Shown: one piece after another, positions 1 through 28,400 of the stretch
How positions within the stretch are numbered: the first letter of the stretch is position 1
Layout of the letters: every line of letters begins with the position of its first letter
Program-made: the position numbers and the translations under genes
Assembly: GCA_036925085.1 (NCBI GenBank)
Contig: JAUPFP010000013.1
Span: 1,427,001-1,491,000, forward strand
Direction of reading: 5' to 3'
Source: Brachycybe producta
Lineage: Eukaryota; Arthropoda; Diplopoda; Playtdesmida; Andrognathidae
Length of the DNA stretch: 64,000 nucleotides
The notes under the pieces: generated by a model
Told to the model about the DNA's origin: nothing
Database searches by the model: none
What the model saw: the letters and a program-made list of their open reading frames with translations, nothing else

Positions 1-1535
1 TAGATTTTGAGAATTACTTGAAACTATTTAAGTAGAACATACTTATTATCATTTTGAAAATTATTATATAAACGTACTTTTAACATAACTAAACTGTAGA
101 ACTTTTCTAAAATAAAAACACTTTACGGTCACTTTATATAATTTAAATTCAGATATTTATTAAGTCATCTTAAATTATTTATATTTTTTTTATAAAAAAA
201 GGTGTTGCATATGCGTAAATAATAATACTGTTTAAATAATTATTTTAAATTCTTGCACAACATTTTATCCAATTAGTGGTAATAAATGTTATGCATGTTT
301 ATTTTTAATATTTTATGAATGTTATTTGATGTTAATTCGAGAAGAAGGTGAAAATCCTCTTAGTGCCAATGAACTACTCTTTTAACACATGATATAATAA
401 CAATAATAATAATGGTAATGATATTTGTTGTTATTATTATTGTCTCATTCCATTCGTTTATAATAACGGTGTATTTATTATCTTTTCCAATAAAAAGGAG
501 GTCAGTGGGCCTATGTTATATCTTATCTATTGAAAGGTGAACAAACCTTTTTAGACCACACACACAAGGTGAAGGGCATTTTAATGCTTGTTGTATTTTT
601 TGTGTGTTTTTGAGGCAAATTGAGGATTTCAAGTGGGGTTACCATTTTTTTTTTCTTTCAAAAATTTAGTTGACAGATGATTTTTTTTCCTTCTTAAAAA
701 CCCTCAATTTTGAGCATATTATGTTAAGAAAATATAGGCCATAATACTTAGAAAGTGTTAGAGAGAAATTCAGTTCACCAAAGTTCAATTTTTGTTTACA
801 ATGAAAATTTGGGAAATCTATTTTGTAATTTAAAACATTTCTTTTAAAGTTTAAAAAAATGTTTTTCATAGTTTCTTTTAAAGTGGTTATTTTCTCTTTT
901 AGAAGCAAAACTAAGAGAAACTTGTGTTTTTGAAACTAGAAGGGGGGTAGCTCATTGTTTTCATGTTGATATTTTTTTAAAATAACCTTTTTATGTCAGT
1001 TTGTAAATCACATAACTGTAAGCAGACAATCGTTAGACATTAGACGTTAGACATCGTTTTTATTTTTTTGTCTATTAAATGTTTATTTTGTAAGTTAGTA
1101 ACATGAAAACCACTACGAAGTGATTCAGTTACCTTTCTACTTTCTAGCATACTTTCTACTGTTGCTTCCGAAAAGCATAATAATCAGATTTTGAAAATCA
1201 ACTGTTTATAAAACATCAAGAGAAATGTTAAATCAACAATGGTTAATTTTTTACAACAAAAATATTTTAATGTTTAAAAAATGTTTTAGAATTTTTAAAA
1301 AAATGTTTTAGAATTTTTAAAAAATGTTTTAGAATTCTTAAAAAATGTTTTAGAATCTTTAAAAATGTTTTAGAATTTTTTAAAAAATGTTTTAGAATTT
1401 TTAAAAAATGTTTTAGAATTTTTAAAAAATGTTTCGTAATTTCTTAAAAAAAGTTTTCAAAGATTTTTATTAGAAAAAAAATGTTTTTATAGATTTTTTA
1501 ATAGAGATTGTCTCTTTTTTTCCATTTTAAAAAAG
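1..1535 (+). other. Intronic/upstream sequence of FASN
   Basis: This AT-rich stretch holds no exon I can recognise. The FASN exon that begins at 1536 has an acceptor and starts in phase 1, so this is the intron preceding it; the exon for the N-terminal ~45 residues lies outside the window. About 890-1215 carries a copy of the foldback repeat described at 30800-31140, and 1265-1445 is a tandem repeat. Confidence 0.7.
1265..1445. repeat. Tandem repeat, ~20 bp unit
   Basis: About eight or nine imperfect copies of a unit reading TTTAAAAAATGTTTTAGAAT lie head to tail just before the first visible FASN exon. Copies differ mainly in the length of the A run. GTTTTAGAA also occurs in the dispersed foldback repeats of this window, so the array probably grew from a fragment of one. 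Confidence 0.8.
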
Positions 1536-18612
<17,077 letters not shown>

Positions 18613-18996
18613 AAAATGTCAGACGTATAAATAATTATACATATAATGTTATTAAAACAAAAATAGAACAAATTACCTTTTGAGTACGTGATATTTTAAT
18701 TTTGCTCTCTCTTTTTTTTTTCTTGTCTCACAAACTCGATTATTATTTTTTTGTGGTCTTTTACTCGATAAACTTTTAACTTTTTGTTTTTTCTTTCTGA
18801 ATATAACTAAAAAAAAAAGCGAAACGTTCGTGTCTCAGTGATCGATATATAAACTTTTGAATGACTTATATATATTCTCGTCTCTCTTCTTCTTTTGAAT
18901 CGCCTCCATCTGTGATGCGAACAAACACAAACACACAAAACATTTCAAATGTTTTTTGAGCTTTTGTTTTTTACGATCACTTTTTGGTTCGTTCTA

Positions 18997-19033
<37 letters not shown>

Positions 19034-19479
19034 AACATTCAAACACGAACACACACACATACATACATTATACGCACACGCACGCACGCACAAATGTCTG
19101 AACGTTGTTTAAAATCTTGTTTATTTATTACCGTGAACCAGAGAATGGGTCTGTATTTTTTTGTTTTTCGTTGTTTGTTGTTGTTGATTTTTTTTCTCCT
19201 TTCCCTCTTTTAATTAACGTTTAAATAAGAGAAAACAAATCTTTTCTTCGTATATAACATCCCTCTCTCCCATCTTCTCCTACTCGAAAATCCCAAGTTT
19301 TAAAGTTTTGAATGAGTTTAAAAAACCTTCGACAGATTGTTATTATATATTTCTCTATATATATATATTTTTTCTTCTTAACCGATCTTAACATTAAAAT
19401 TAATGAAACCATTTTGATGTTTAGTCTTTTTTTTTATTAGTTTAAAATTTACAATCTCATTTTAAAAAAAAACACCTCT
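18613..19479. other. FASN-SPC24 convergent 3' spacer
   Basis: This spacer follows the FASN stop codon and reaches the SPC24 stop codon on the other strand. It is pyrimidine-rich and contains an ATTAAA at 18651-18656 that could serve as the FASN poly(A) signal. A perfect (AC)n run lies at about 19009-19033 inside a longer AC-rich tract to about 19093. A minus-strand AATAAA (TTTATT at 19433-19438) can serve SPC24. No coding sequence was found. Confidence 0.6.
19009..19033. repeat. (AC)n microsatellite
   Basis: About twelve uninterrupted AC units form the core of a longer AC-rich, imperfect tract (about 18990-19093) downstream of the FASN stop. Confidence 0.9.
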
Positions 19480-21416
19480 TTAATCACCGATTAGTTCCCA
19501 TAAGTGATTCGTGATGAGAAACATCGAAGATTCTTCGCGGTTTAATTCGAATGTCTTCACTTCGGTCTTCTTCGATATGTCTGTCGAGTGGTTTTAGTTA
19601 AGAATATAGGCAGACATTTTATAACAAGAATAAAATGCTGGTTATATTTTATATTTTAGTAGAAACTGGTGGTTTTAATGTGTAAACCGCCTCTCGAACT
19701 CTTGATTAATTTTGTCGTTCAGGAGCAATAATCAAGAAAAAACTTGAAATCGTTCTACAAACTAGAAGGAACTGTCATATATCTTTTAAAACAGTTATGT
19801 CAGTTTGAAAATTACACAACTTTTCTCAGACGTTTTTTTTTAAATGATATTATAAGTGATTCAGCACCGTTCTAGTCTCTAAAACACTTTCAATTTCTCT
19901 TTATTATTGCTCTTTTGAAAACTATAACTTAAACCATTTAAACAAAGAAATTGAGAATGTTTTTAAGTTCTTAATTTTAGTTTTTCACTTCAAGTTGGAC
20001 CAAAATGTAAAGAGAAAAACATTAGTTTATTTTTAAAAACATAAATGAAAAACTTCTCACATGATTCAGTTACTCTGGAAAAAGTGTCCTAGAAACTATT
20101 ATTTTCATGTTGATTATCTTTCAAAATAATCATTTCATAGACAAAAATGAAAAATATATTGTCTGCTTAATTTTAAAAGATATCAACATAAAAATATCAT
20201 TAAGTGATTGAGCTACCCATTCTAGTTTCTAAAACATTTTTCAAGTTTCTCTTTATTCTCTGTTTAAATCACCTTAATAAAAAGTATTTTCACCAATAAG
20301 AAGAATAATTAAGAAATTCTTTAAAAAAGATAGTTAATTCCTTAAAAATGGAAGGATACAACCCTTGCAAAGGTATGGATTTTTCGCGATATCCATCGTC
20401 ATATGAGTTATATCGTTGAAAAGACGGAAGTCATTTCTGAAAGCCAACAACCAATAAACGTTAATTGATTATTAAGCACCTATTATATAACATACGGAAT
20501 ACTTGAGTTTCTTGTGTTCTTCTACTATAACTTCTCTCTGTTTCATCTCTCCTTTAAGTTCTTCGCGTTTAGAAGCTAAATTTGATAGGATTTCCTTCGA
20601 AGTCTTAAATAGAAAACACATGGGTTAAAGATCGTTTTCTAACTTTCTAATAGATTTAACTTTTGAAATCCATTAATTTACTGAACACTGAACGTAAACA
20701 TACTGAACAGAGGCAATTCAGTGAACAGCTATTTAGCCTCTTCCAGAAGTAAATCTAAGGCTCCGTGTGGCTGAACACACAAGGTACAAGCGTTTACCTG
20801 CTCTTATGAATAAACTTCACAGCCTTAGCTTGAAGAGTTGCGGCTTCTAATCAAAACGTTTACTGAACACGTTCTGTAAACTTCCCTTTTCAGGTCCACC
20901 TCGTATATTAAATCAAAGAGTTTTCATTGATTTTCTCATATCTACTTCTGGAAAAGGCTTTACGTGTTCTGTAAATGAGTAGATCTTATTTAACGTCTTA
21001 AAACGAATGTAATAAGAAAAGGATATTGTTGTTTCTTTTGAATTGTCGACTGACAATCGGTGAAATGTTCCAATTTGATTCTGATTTGTTCGATTTCTCG
21101 TTCGATTTCGGTTCCGGTTGACAGTTTCGTTCTCTTTTCGTTATATTTTGACTCATATTTCTGGAAATCTGTGTTTATATTGTTAGTTGTGAGCTCGTTT
21201 GAAGTTATTTATAATTTATTAAAGGTAGAATCACTTACCTTTCATTGCTTCCGTCCCAACTTCCAACTCAACTTTGACCATCTCTTCTTGAGTCTGTCTC
21301 ACGTTAACTAAACATTTTGCGTAAGTTTCTTCTAATTTCGTCGGTTCTATTAAACGATTCTCAATATCAGCTGTTAAACTACAAATTTCATCGTAATTTC
21401 TATCGAATCTACTCAT
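19480..21416 (-). CDS. SPC24: Kinetochore protein SPC24
   Basis: SPC24 pairs with SPC25 in the NDC80 complex and joins it to the inner kinetochore. Five minus-strand exons fit in phase: 21239-21416, 21005-21168, 20503-20603, 20363-20436 and 19480-19580, giving 205 residues (human SPC24 has 197). Residues 1 to about 140 are charged coiled coil (QTQEEMVKVELEVG, TEIEREIEQIRIKLEH, LASKREELKGEMKQRE). They are followed by FRLFNDITHMTMDIAKNPYL, matching the LY..V..I.WDY element that opens the SPC24 globular domain. The last exon ends FELNREESSMFLITNHLWEL, which aligns with the C-terminal LDSTQLS.KFISDYLWSLV of human SPC24. The donors of exons 2 (GTTTTA) and 4 (GTTGTA) are weak, so those boundaries may move. 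The ATG at 21416 is the first in frame. A poly(A) signal follows at 19433-19438. Confidence 0.75.
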
Positions 21417-22038
21417 TGTTACGATCACTTGTAAAACGAAAGTTGGAAATTGACAGAAGTTTCACTTCACTAAATCGCAATGCAACGAATGCATAAATTT
21501 CCCGCCAAAACCGTTGCTCGCGGAAATAATAAAAAAATAGAGATCTTACGTCACAATTTTGAAGCCAAAGAAACATTCTAATATGGCGTTTATTACATTA
21601 AACTATCCATACGTACGGCTGCCATCTTAGGCACCCTATTAATCTATAAATGTATAAAATATCACCTTATGCTTCAAGATATTACTGTAGAAGACAATGG
21701 TTATGCCACCTTTTCTTCTTGAGCCGATAATAAAAATACTGAACGCCGGGCAGTGCTGCCAGCTAGTGAGTCCTGTAAGGATTTAAGAAACGAAACAAAC
21801 TTTATTTCTTATGATAATGATGTTCTCGTCGTTTTTCGCGTCAGAATTTCGGAAATTGACTTTATTTTGTGATTCTTTACATATTTAATTGGTATTTACG
21901 TTTAAAGTATTGCATGTATTGTGTTTAATAGTTACGCTACGCGTTAACTTTATATTGGTTCATTTACTTGAAAAATGTGAAGAAAGAAAAAGCGGCAAGA
22001 GTGAGGCAAGTGATATTTTTTTATGTTATCTTACTTTA

Positions 22039-22051
22039 CCACTAGATGGCG
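22039..22051 (+). promoter_or_regulatory. CTCF-like motif
   Basis: CCACTAGATGGCG fits the metazoan CTCF core CCASYAGRKGGCRS at all readable positions. Related but weaker AGATGGCGC matches occur at about 22374 (+) and 22637 (reverse). Binding is inference. Confidence 0.4.
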
Positions 22052-22442
22052 TTAATTATAAGTAAATATAAATGTAATCGCGGAAAATTCGATTTGAAAA
22101 TTGCTTGCATTTTTTGGTTCTCCGGACATAAACAACACAAACAATGAAAGTACTTTTTCCAGATGGTTTTAAAGTGTAAACGCATGTCGAATTCTGACGA
22201 TTTTATCTTTCAGGTGCATAATGGAGAGAGAAAACTTGAATGTGCTTTAAAAACTAAAAAGGCAGCTAGATAACTTAAGGATATTTTCATTTTTAAAAAT
22301 AAATCTTTGTGTGTTTTAATATTATCCAACTTTATGAATGCATGTAGATCATTTATTTTGTCCCTGTAGCGTTAGATGGCGCCACTAGTCCTCCTCCCAT
22401 AGGAATCTACTGACACTCTTCAACTCTTACATCTTCTTTTTT

Positions 22443-22530
22443 CACGTGGCAAATTTTTAATTGCGTCATCGCTATTTCTGCACGTGCTCTCTTCACTTAT
22501 ATGTGATCTGGGTATAAGTTTGTCCACGTG
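22443..22530. promoter_or_regulatory. Cluster of three CACGTG E-boxes
   Basis: Palindromic CACGTG hexamers start at 22443, 22481 and 22525. This spacing is unusual for AT-rich DNA and suggests a site for bHLH factors such as Myc/Max, USF, Clock or HIF. No TATA box or gene start was identified beside it. Confidence 0.4.
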
Positions 22531-23114
22531 CTAATAATCAAGATTGTTTTGGACGTGGCTTTTAAAGCTAAAAAGCTGCATTCGATTTCAACTAATTGAC
22601 GGCGAGTGTAGTTGGCCACCTATGGAGGTTGCAATAGCGCCATCTACCTTGCATTTACACAAGTATATTTCTATGGGGAGCCATCTTAATGCAGACAATG
22701 CATTTTTTAAATTTTTGTCTGCAAAGTTTACTTTGATTTTGAAACTAGAAGAGTGAACTCAGTGAATGAAGACATTGAAGGCAATTTTCACAAATTGATA
22801 TAAACATTAAAAAATAAAGTGAAAGTGGTTAGTGTATATTAAAAATGTTATAAAACTTTAATTTTAAAGGCATATATTTTTTTGAGCACCTGGGGCCCGT
22901 TTCACAAAATTACAAATCTTGTCAGTAACAATCAGGGCCGTGCCGTGCTATGATACAGAGAGGCGGCCGCATCAGGCGGCACCGTAAGGGGGGCGGCATA
23001 AGCAGCAAAATGAAAATACAATTATTTTTAGTTATTTATTATTATCTTACTAGCTTTGCAACTCATTTCTATCGTTATTTTATCTACCCTATTTTAATTA
23101 ATCATTTTCAATCA

Positions 23115-23135
23115 CCCCCCCCCCCCCCCCCCCCC
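23115..23135. repeat. Poly-C run
   Basis: An uninterrupted run of about 21 cytosines is followed closely by a run of G (about 23144-23150), so the region could form an i-motif or G-quadruplex. Its exact length may be unreliable in assembly. Confidence 0.85.
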
Positions 23136-23741
23136 GCAATTTAAGGGGGGGCATAGTCTCTTAACGTATGCACCACCTTTTCGTTTCAACCCTAGATCAA
23201 CTTCCGTCCATAACAGAAATGATTTCAATTTAACAATTATGTCTTGTTTTACCTGAATAATAATTATAATCATTTGTGATCGGGAACAATCCCTCCTGCC
23301 AGTGACTGTTAAGTTGATTGCAAGTGTACTGAGTTGAATTGAATTGGATTGGTCATGTTCAGAGTTCCTATTCAATAGACAAGAAAGTCAGCCTTTCAAT
23401 TATTGAATTGCATTTGCGAACTAAATTCTGAAAACTAGAGAATATGGTTGACATTTAACAATATGTGACAAGTGCGCGTATTGCCTGGCACTATAATAAA
23501 ACGCACGCAATTCCAAAATAATATTAAACATATACACAATGCAATACTTGTAATAAACAGTCCGCACATATGCGAGCACTTTCAATGTTTTCATTATAAA
23601 GCATCAAACTGTTTGACATATTTGTCGAAAACCATCAACATAAGGGGAAAAAATTAAATTGCAAACAGTAAAACAAAAAAACCAAATAAAAATCATTTCG
23701 TCAATTTTAAGTTCATAAGAAAATTGTCATTAGTACGCTCG

Positions 23742-23751
23742 TATATATATA
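23742..23751 (+). promoter_or_regulatory. TATA-like element of the cysteine-rich-peptide gene
   Basis: TATATATAT lies about 58 bp upstream of the ATG at 23800. This leaves room for a transcription start near 23770-23775 and a short leader, as is usual for small secreted-peptide genes. Confidence 0.45.
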
Positions 23752-23799
23752 GGAGAACCAACTTGTGTAGATTTAAATCACCACGGACAACACATTAAG

Positions 23800-24110
23800 A
23801 TGGCTCGTTGCAATATCGTCCTCGTACTGTTGGTTACTTTTGCCATTGTTTTACTAACGATGTCAATGGTTGATGCAGGTAAGAAATATATATTAATTAT
23901 TTTAAAAATTATATTTTAATGTTTATAATTATATTAATAAAATAAGTAATATTTTATTTTTGAAAAAAAACACTAGCTAAATGTGAAGCAACAATTACGC
24001 GAGATAAACCATCCGGTTGCACACAACTTTGTGACGCTGAAGAATATTTCTGTCCTTCTCCATCTGGATGCACACCAGTGTGCTGTTCACAATTTGGATT
24101 TTGCAATTAA
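23800..24110 (+). CDS. Small secreted cysteine-rich peptide, 70 aa
   Basis: Two exons, 23800-23878 and 23977-24110, join in phase 1 with clean GTAAGA and CTAG sites. The first exon encodes a hydrophobic signal peptide (MARCNIVLVLLVTFAIVLL start, cleavage probably after VDA). The mature part is about 44 residues with eight cysteines spaced C-x11-C-x3-C-x6-C-x5-C-x3-CC-x5-C, suggesting four disulfides. The mature peptide looks like two copies of one unit, PSGCTxxCx5FC, the second carrying the CC pair. Signal peptide, size and cysteine density fit a secreted defence, venom-like or regulatory peptide. I recognise no specific family and assign no function. The gene stands alone with its own TATA-like element. 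Confidence 0.75.
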
Positions 24111-25425
24111 AATTTGTGGTTAACTGGAACAGGCCGAAATGTTGCTATTATGATTTAGGTTTTAGAATTAAATTATATTCCTTTTTGGTTCTTATTACAT
24201 TTATTGCAATCCATTTGTTAACAAAACTCAACCAAAAGAACTCTTTATAAAGAATAATTGAAAACAAATTTGAATTGATATCTTTCTTATGTATTATTTT
24301 TTTTAAGAAAATAGGACAATTGCCAATGTGAATTTGTTAAAGAAATACAACCAAGGATATTGTGAATATGTAGACATTTGAACTTGTTTTTAGGAAGATG
24401 TTTTTTACATAATACAAATGCTGCTGCGACAATACTTTATGCTTGCAGCTATGCAGTACCGTAGGCACCTATTTTGCATTAGGGTTACGGATTTGAAACT
24501 AGAAGTGAACAAACACATGAAGGCAAGTTTCACAAATTAATGATATCTTTTAAATTATACTTTTTAAAGTAGTTTAAAATGATCAAATTTTTATTATTTT
24601 AGATTAAAAAAGTGAAATTTATTAGTGCCTATTAAAAATGTTATAGAAATTTTATTTTTAAAGATCATATATATTTTTTTTCAGCACCTGGTTATGAAAA
24701 TCGACTATTTAATAGAAATGATTTTTTGAATTTTAAACCTTGGCGTTAATGAATTTAGTCAGATTAAAGTTTTGTCTACGGGAATGTGACACCACCCGCA
24801 CATGTGTCAGGCGTATCCATGTGTGAGCAGTGTCATTTACCGCACCTTCTTGAGCTTGGCCCCCCTGGTGCCCAGATGGCCCTAAAACAGGTGCCGCAAA
24901 AGAAAAGGGTTTGCCGGCTGTAACACGTGTTAATAATTACACGTAGGAAATTGTCCATTTCTTCTGGACAATGACAGCAGATAAATCAACTAGACTTCCC
25001 CAGAACCATTTGAATAATTCTGGGAAATACATTCCAAATAAGGGAATGTTTGGGGACCAGAGATCGCCATTGGTCAGTTTGACCTGGCTACCAGTGGCCC
25101 CTCCCAAGGGCCAGAATAACAAAACAGGCACGCGAGGTACCCTTGAGAGGACAGAAAGGCAGAGTGATGCGGGAAGAAGTTTAAGAAGTTTTTCTCAGTT
25201 TTAAGAAGTGCAAACACATGGCCTTCTTGGTTTTTATTTTATTGCTCTCTCTTCATTTGCCTATTTTTGCAATGCTGAAAAATACAATAAAATTGCTTCA
25301 TCAGTTGATGAATAGAATGCATTCATTTAAGAAGTTGATTTTTATTAAATGTAATTTGTGAGTAAATTCAACAAAATTAATTTTTAATTAAGAAACGTAA
25401 TAATTTAGTTGCGAAATGAAATAAG
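24111..25425. other. Spacer between cysteine-rich peptide and TMC-A 3' end
   Basis: No exon was found. 24487-24690 is a foldback-repeat half that repeats 22738-22895 in the same orientation, ending in the same AGCACCTGG. 24775-25205 is clearly richer in G+C than its surroundings and remains unexplained. Confidence 0.5.
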
Positions 25426-28400
25426 TCAGCTTCGTTCCATGGAAACAGATGGAACAGGAGGCAGTTGCCTATTTTGTGCTGCGGGTATTTGATTGAAATC
25501 ATAGTTACGAACATTCGGTCGTTCGCCTCCGTTGGTAATTATGGGACTCTGCTGCGTCTTAGATCCCATTTCAACACTAACTGTTAAAAACAAAAAACAA
25601 CAGACATTGGTTAGTTCTGTGAGCCCAAGTAACTGAAGTAAGTTCAAATAACCAGTATGGGGCTGTCCGTTGAGCGTCGGTTGACGTTGTCCTTGTCGTA
25701 ACGGACGTCGATTACTCGGCAACTGAAAGCTAGATTCCTCGTTCACTGGTTTCATTTGCAACTGAGTTGCTTTGTCCACCATTTGGAGAAGGAAATTCTT
25801 ATCCGTTCCCTCCTAAAACATAACTTTTCTTTATTGTGTTTACATGATTGTTAAATTCTCAAATGAGATTTCAGCTAATTAAGAATCCGATCCGTACGTA
25901 CGAGTATCAACTGTTGTTGAAGCCTCTTCACCATGTCCTTGTTAGTTTCGGCATGCGCTTTAGCTTGAAATGCAATTGCACTGTTTCATAAATAAAGAAA
26001 TAAGGACGTATTTAGTTTGATCATAAGTTGTGCTTTAATTTAAGGTTTTAGAATAGATATTTATTTTGCTTTTTTTTCTCCACCGAACGTGGTGCTACTA
26101 CAATAGCTCCATGGACGTTTTTGTAAAATTTGGAAGCAAAAACGTCAAGCGAACGTTTTTTAGAAACAACATTACGAGAAAAAAAATTCGAATTGTTTTC
26201 AAAACTAGAATGGTAAAAGATTACATTAAAAATTGTTTTTTGTGGCAATATCTTAAAAAATAAACATTTTTATAGTTCAGTTTGAAAATGACCAGTTTTT
26301 TCGTTTTTCCATTGACATTTCATGAAAAATCATTTTCGCCTTTTTCAAACTTGTCATAAAAAGTTTATTTTTAAAGATATCATCATGAAAAAAAAAAACG
26401 TTTAGCATTATCAGTTTATCACCAACTATTCTAGTTTCTAAAACATTTTGGATTTTTTTTTTCGTAATGTTTCTCCTGAAAAATGTTCGCTAGACAAATC
26501 TTCTCAAGACTAACGGAAACCATTTTTAACATGAAATGAAGATGTTCAGAATATTTTTTTCGTCTTAAGATGGTTTATGAACAGGTGATTTTCGAACTCT
26601 TAATTATTATGTCTTTCAGGTACAAAATTAAGAGATACTGGAAAGTGTTTTAAAAACTAGAACGGTAGCTGAATCAGTTAAGGGTATCTCCTCGTTGATA
26701 TCTTTCAAAATAAACTTTTTAAATCCAAAAATTAAAAAAAAAGAATATTTTACTGGGTCATTTTCAAACTCATGTAAAAAGCTTATTTTGGAAGATATCA
26801 ACATGAACATATTTCTTAAGGTGGCTGAACTACCCTTCTAGTTTCTAAAAAAAAAACACACTCAAGTTTCTCTTTATTTTGGCACCTTGAGAGACTGAGA
26901 GACGCGTGTACGCTTTAAACTACCTTAAGAGAAAAAAACGATAAGAAAGATATAAAATATTGTATATTTATAATGCAAACATTTTTTTTATTGTTGAAAA
27001 CCTTCATTTTGTCTCCGCCTAATTTTTTTAAAATAAGAATCAGTGATATTTGATTACATATATCACTGTTGTATCCTAATTACGGTGCAAAATGAGTTGT
27101 AATTTACCATAGAATGACTATGATGCCAGCTACGCATCCGGGACGAGTCACGAAATAGACAACCATTCCAAGCCATTCCTTGTTGATGTTGAAGTAGTCC
27201 AGAGGATCAAAAATGACGTGGTAGACACTTAGTTTTCCTCGAAAGGGACCGCAAATGTTCGAAGGTGTCATTCTTAACAAACAGAATGATAACAAAGAAT
27301 AGATGTGCCCCGCATGTAGTTATTACGATCGATCGAGTTGATTGCAAAATGTTTGGTACACATACGAAATGATACTGTATCCAACTGGTATAAGAGTTGC
27401 GATTAAACCTAGAAATGCTGTCAATAGAAACACTGTTTTGGCCTGTGATGCACCCCAGGGTTTTGCAGGTGGAGTACAATTGATACGCAAATGAAGCTGA
27501 GAAAACAAAAATATAAAGAATTTGTTGTTAGAAATATCGTGAAAATGATTCGATTATAAAATGCGCGAGACAAATTATTACCTGTTTAATATAAAACGTA
27601 AGGATGAGTTTAAGTATTACTATTCCGGAAATCAATGGTGAATACAATGAACCGAGCCTATTGACAGAATACAAACAAAATTGTAATTATTAAACACTGC
27701 ACAGGGTTAATGGTATGATTAAATCACTGAGTTAAAATCATTGATTTAATCTGGTTTTAACGTTTCATTTTAATGGTTTTCAACTCAAATATAAGAAAAC
27801 TAAAAGATAATTTGAAGTTATTTTTGTTATTTTCTAGGAAGCAAACTAGAAAAAAAGTCAGTTAGCTCATTTTTATGTTTTTTTTTTTCATTAAAAACTT
27901 GCATAATTTACCAGTTTTATTTTACAACTACTTTGGAATATCTTGTATTAGTACCATATTGTTAAATTCTAAATTCTAATAAAAACTATAATTTAATAAA
28001 GGAATAGTGATTTATTAAAGAAAAATCACAATTTAATAAAAAAAATCACGATTTAATAAAAAAGAATCATGATTTTTGATTTATCTTTTAAAAAAAATCA
28101 TGATTTTTTCCAACCCTGTTGCGACAAACAGGCCCGCTTTTGGCTTCTCCTCAATATTTTTTTATAAAGGCGGCGTTTTCTCAATTTAGAACCAAACATG
28201 TAAACACATTTGAAATTTACGTAGCTGTTAAATTTTGGTAAACAAAAATATACATTTCACAGTTACTAGAGGTTCTCGAGGGCCACCCAATTTCGGAAGT
28301 ACCTGAGCGCTTTAAAGTTTCTATATGCTTGGGAGAGGGTTGGCTTATTAGTTTGAGGGGATCTCGGGGGGGGGGGCCTTGGAGTTTCGTGAACATCTTG

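Larger units (their letters stand above)
21417..23799. other. SPC24 to cysteine-rich-peptide spacer
   Basis: Shared upstream region of two divergent genes. No exon is recognisable. It contains CTCF-like motifs at 22039-22051, about 22373-22385 and 22635-22647, three CACGTG E-boxes (22443, 22481, 22525), half a foldback repeat at 22738-22895, a run of about 21 C at 23115-23135, and a TATA-like TATATATAT at about 23742. Confidence 0.6.

Noticed and set aside
19629-19634. AATAAA on the plus strand as the FASN poly(A) signal
   Set aside because: It lies beyond the last SPC24 exon, over 1 kb from the FASN stop; the ATTAAA at 18651 is closer and does not require overlap with SPC24 coding sequence.
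20334-20362. SPC24 ending in exon 4 at a nearby TAA
   Set aside because: Splicing at 20363 to the exon at 19480-19580 adds a C-terminus that aligns with the SPC24 tail, so the read-through end is less likely.
21160-21168. An SPC24 exon 2 acceptor at TTTCCAG
   Set aside because: It gives an immediate stop after exon 1; the acceptor 8 bp earlier (AACACAG) restores the frame and was used instead.
24971-25204. A possible short gene in the GC-richer island
   Set aside because: The 77-codon frame has no homology I know, no splice partner and an overlapping open frame on the other strand; it is reported only as an unexplained island.
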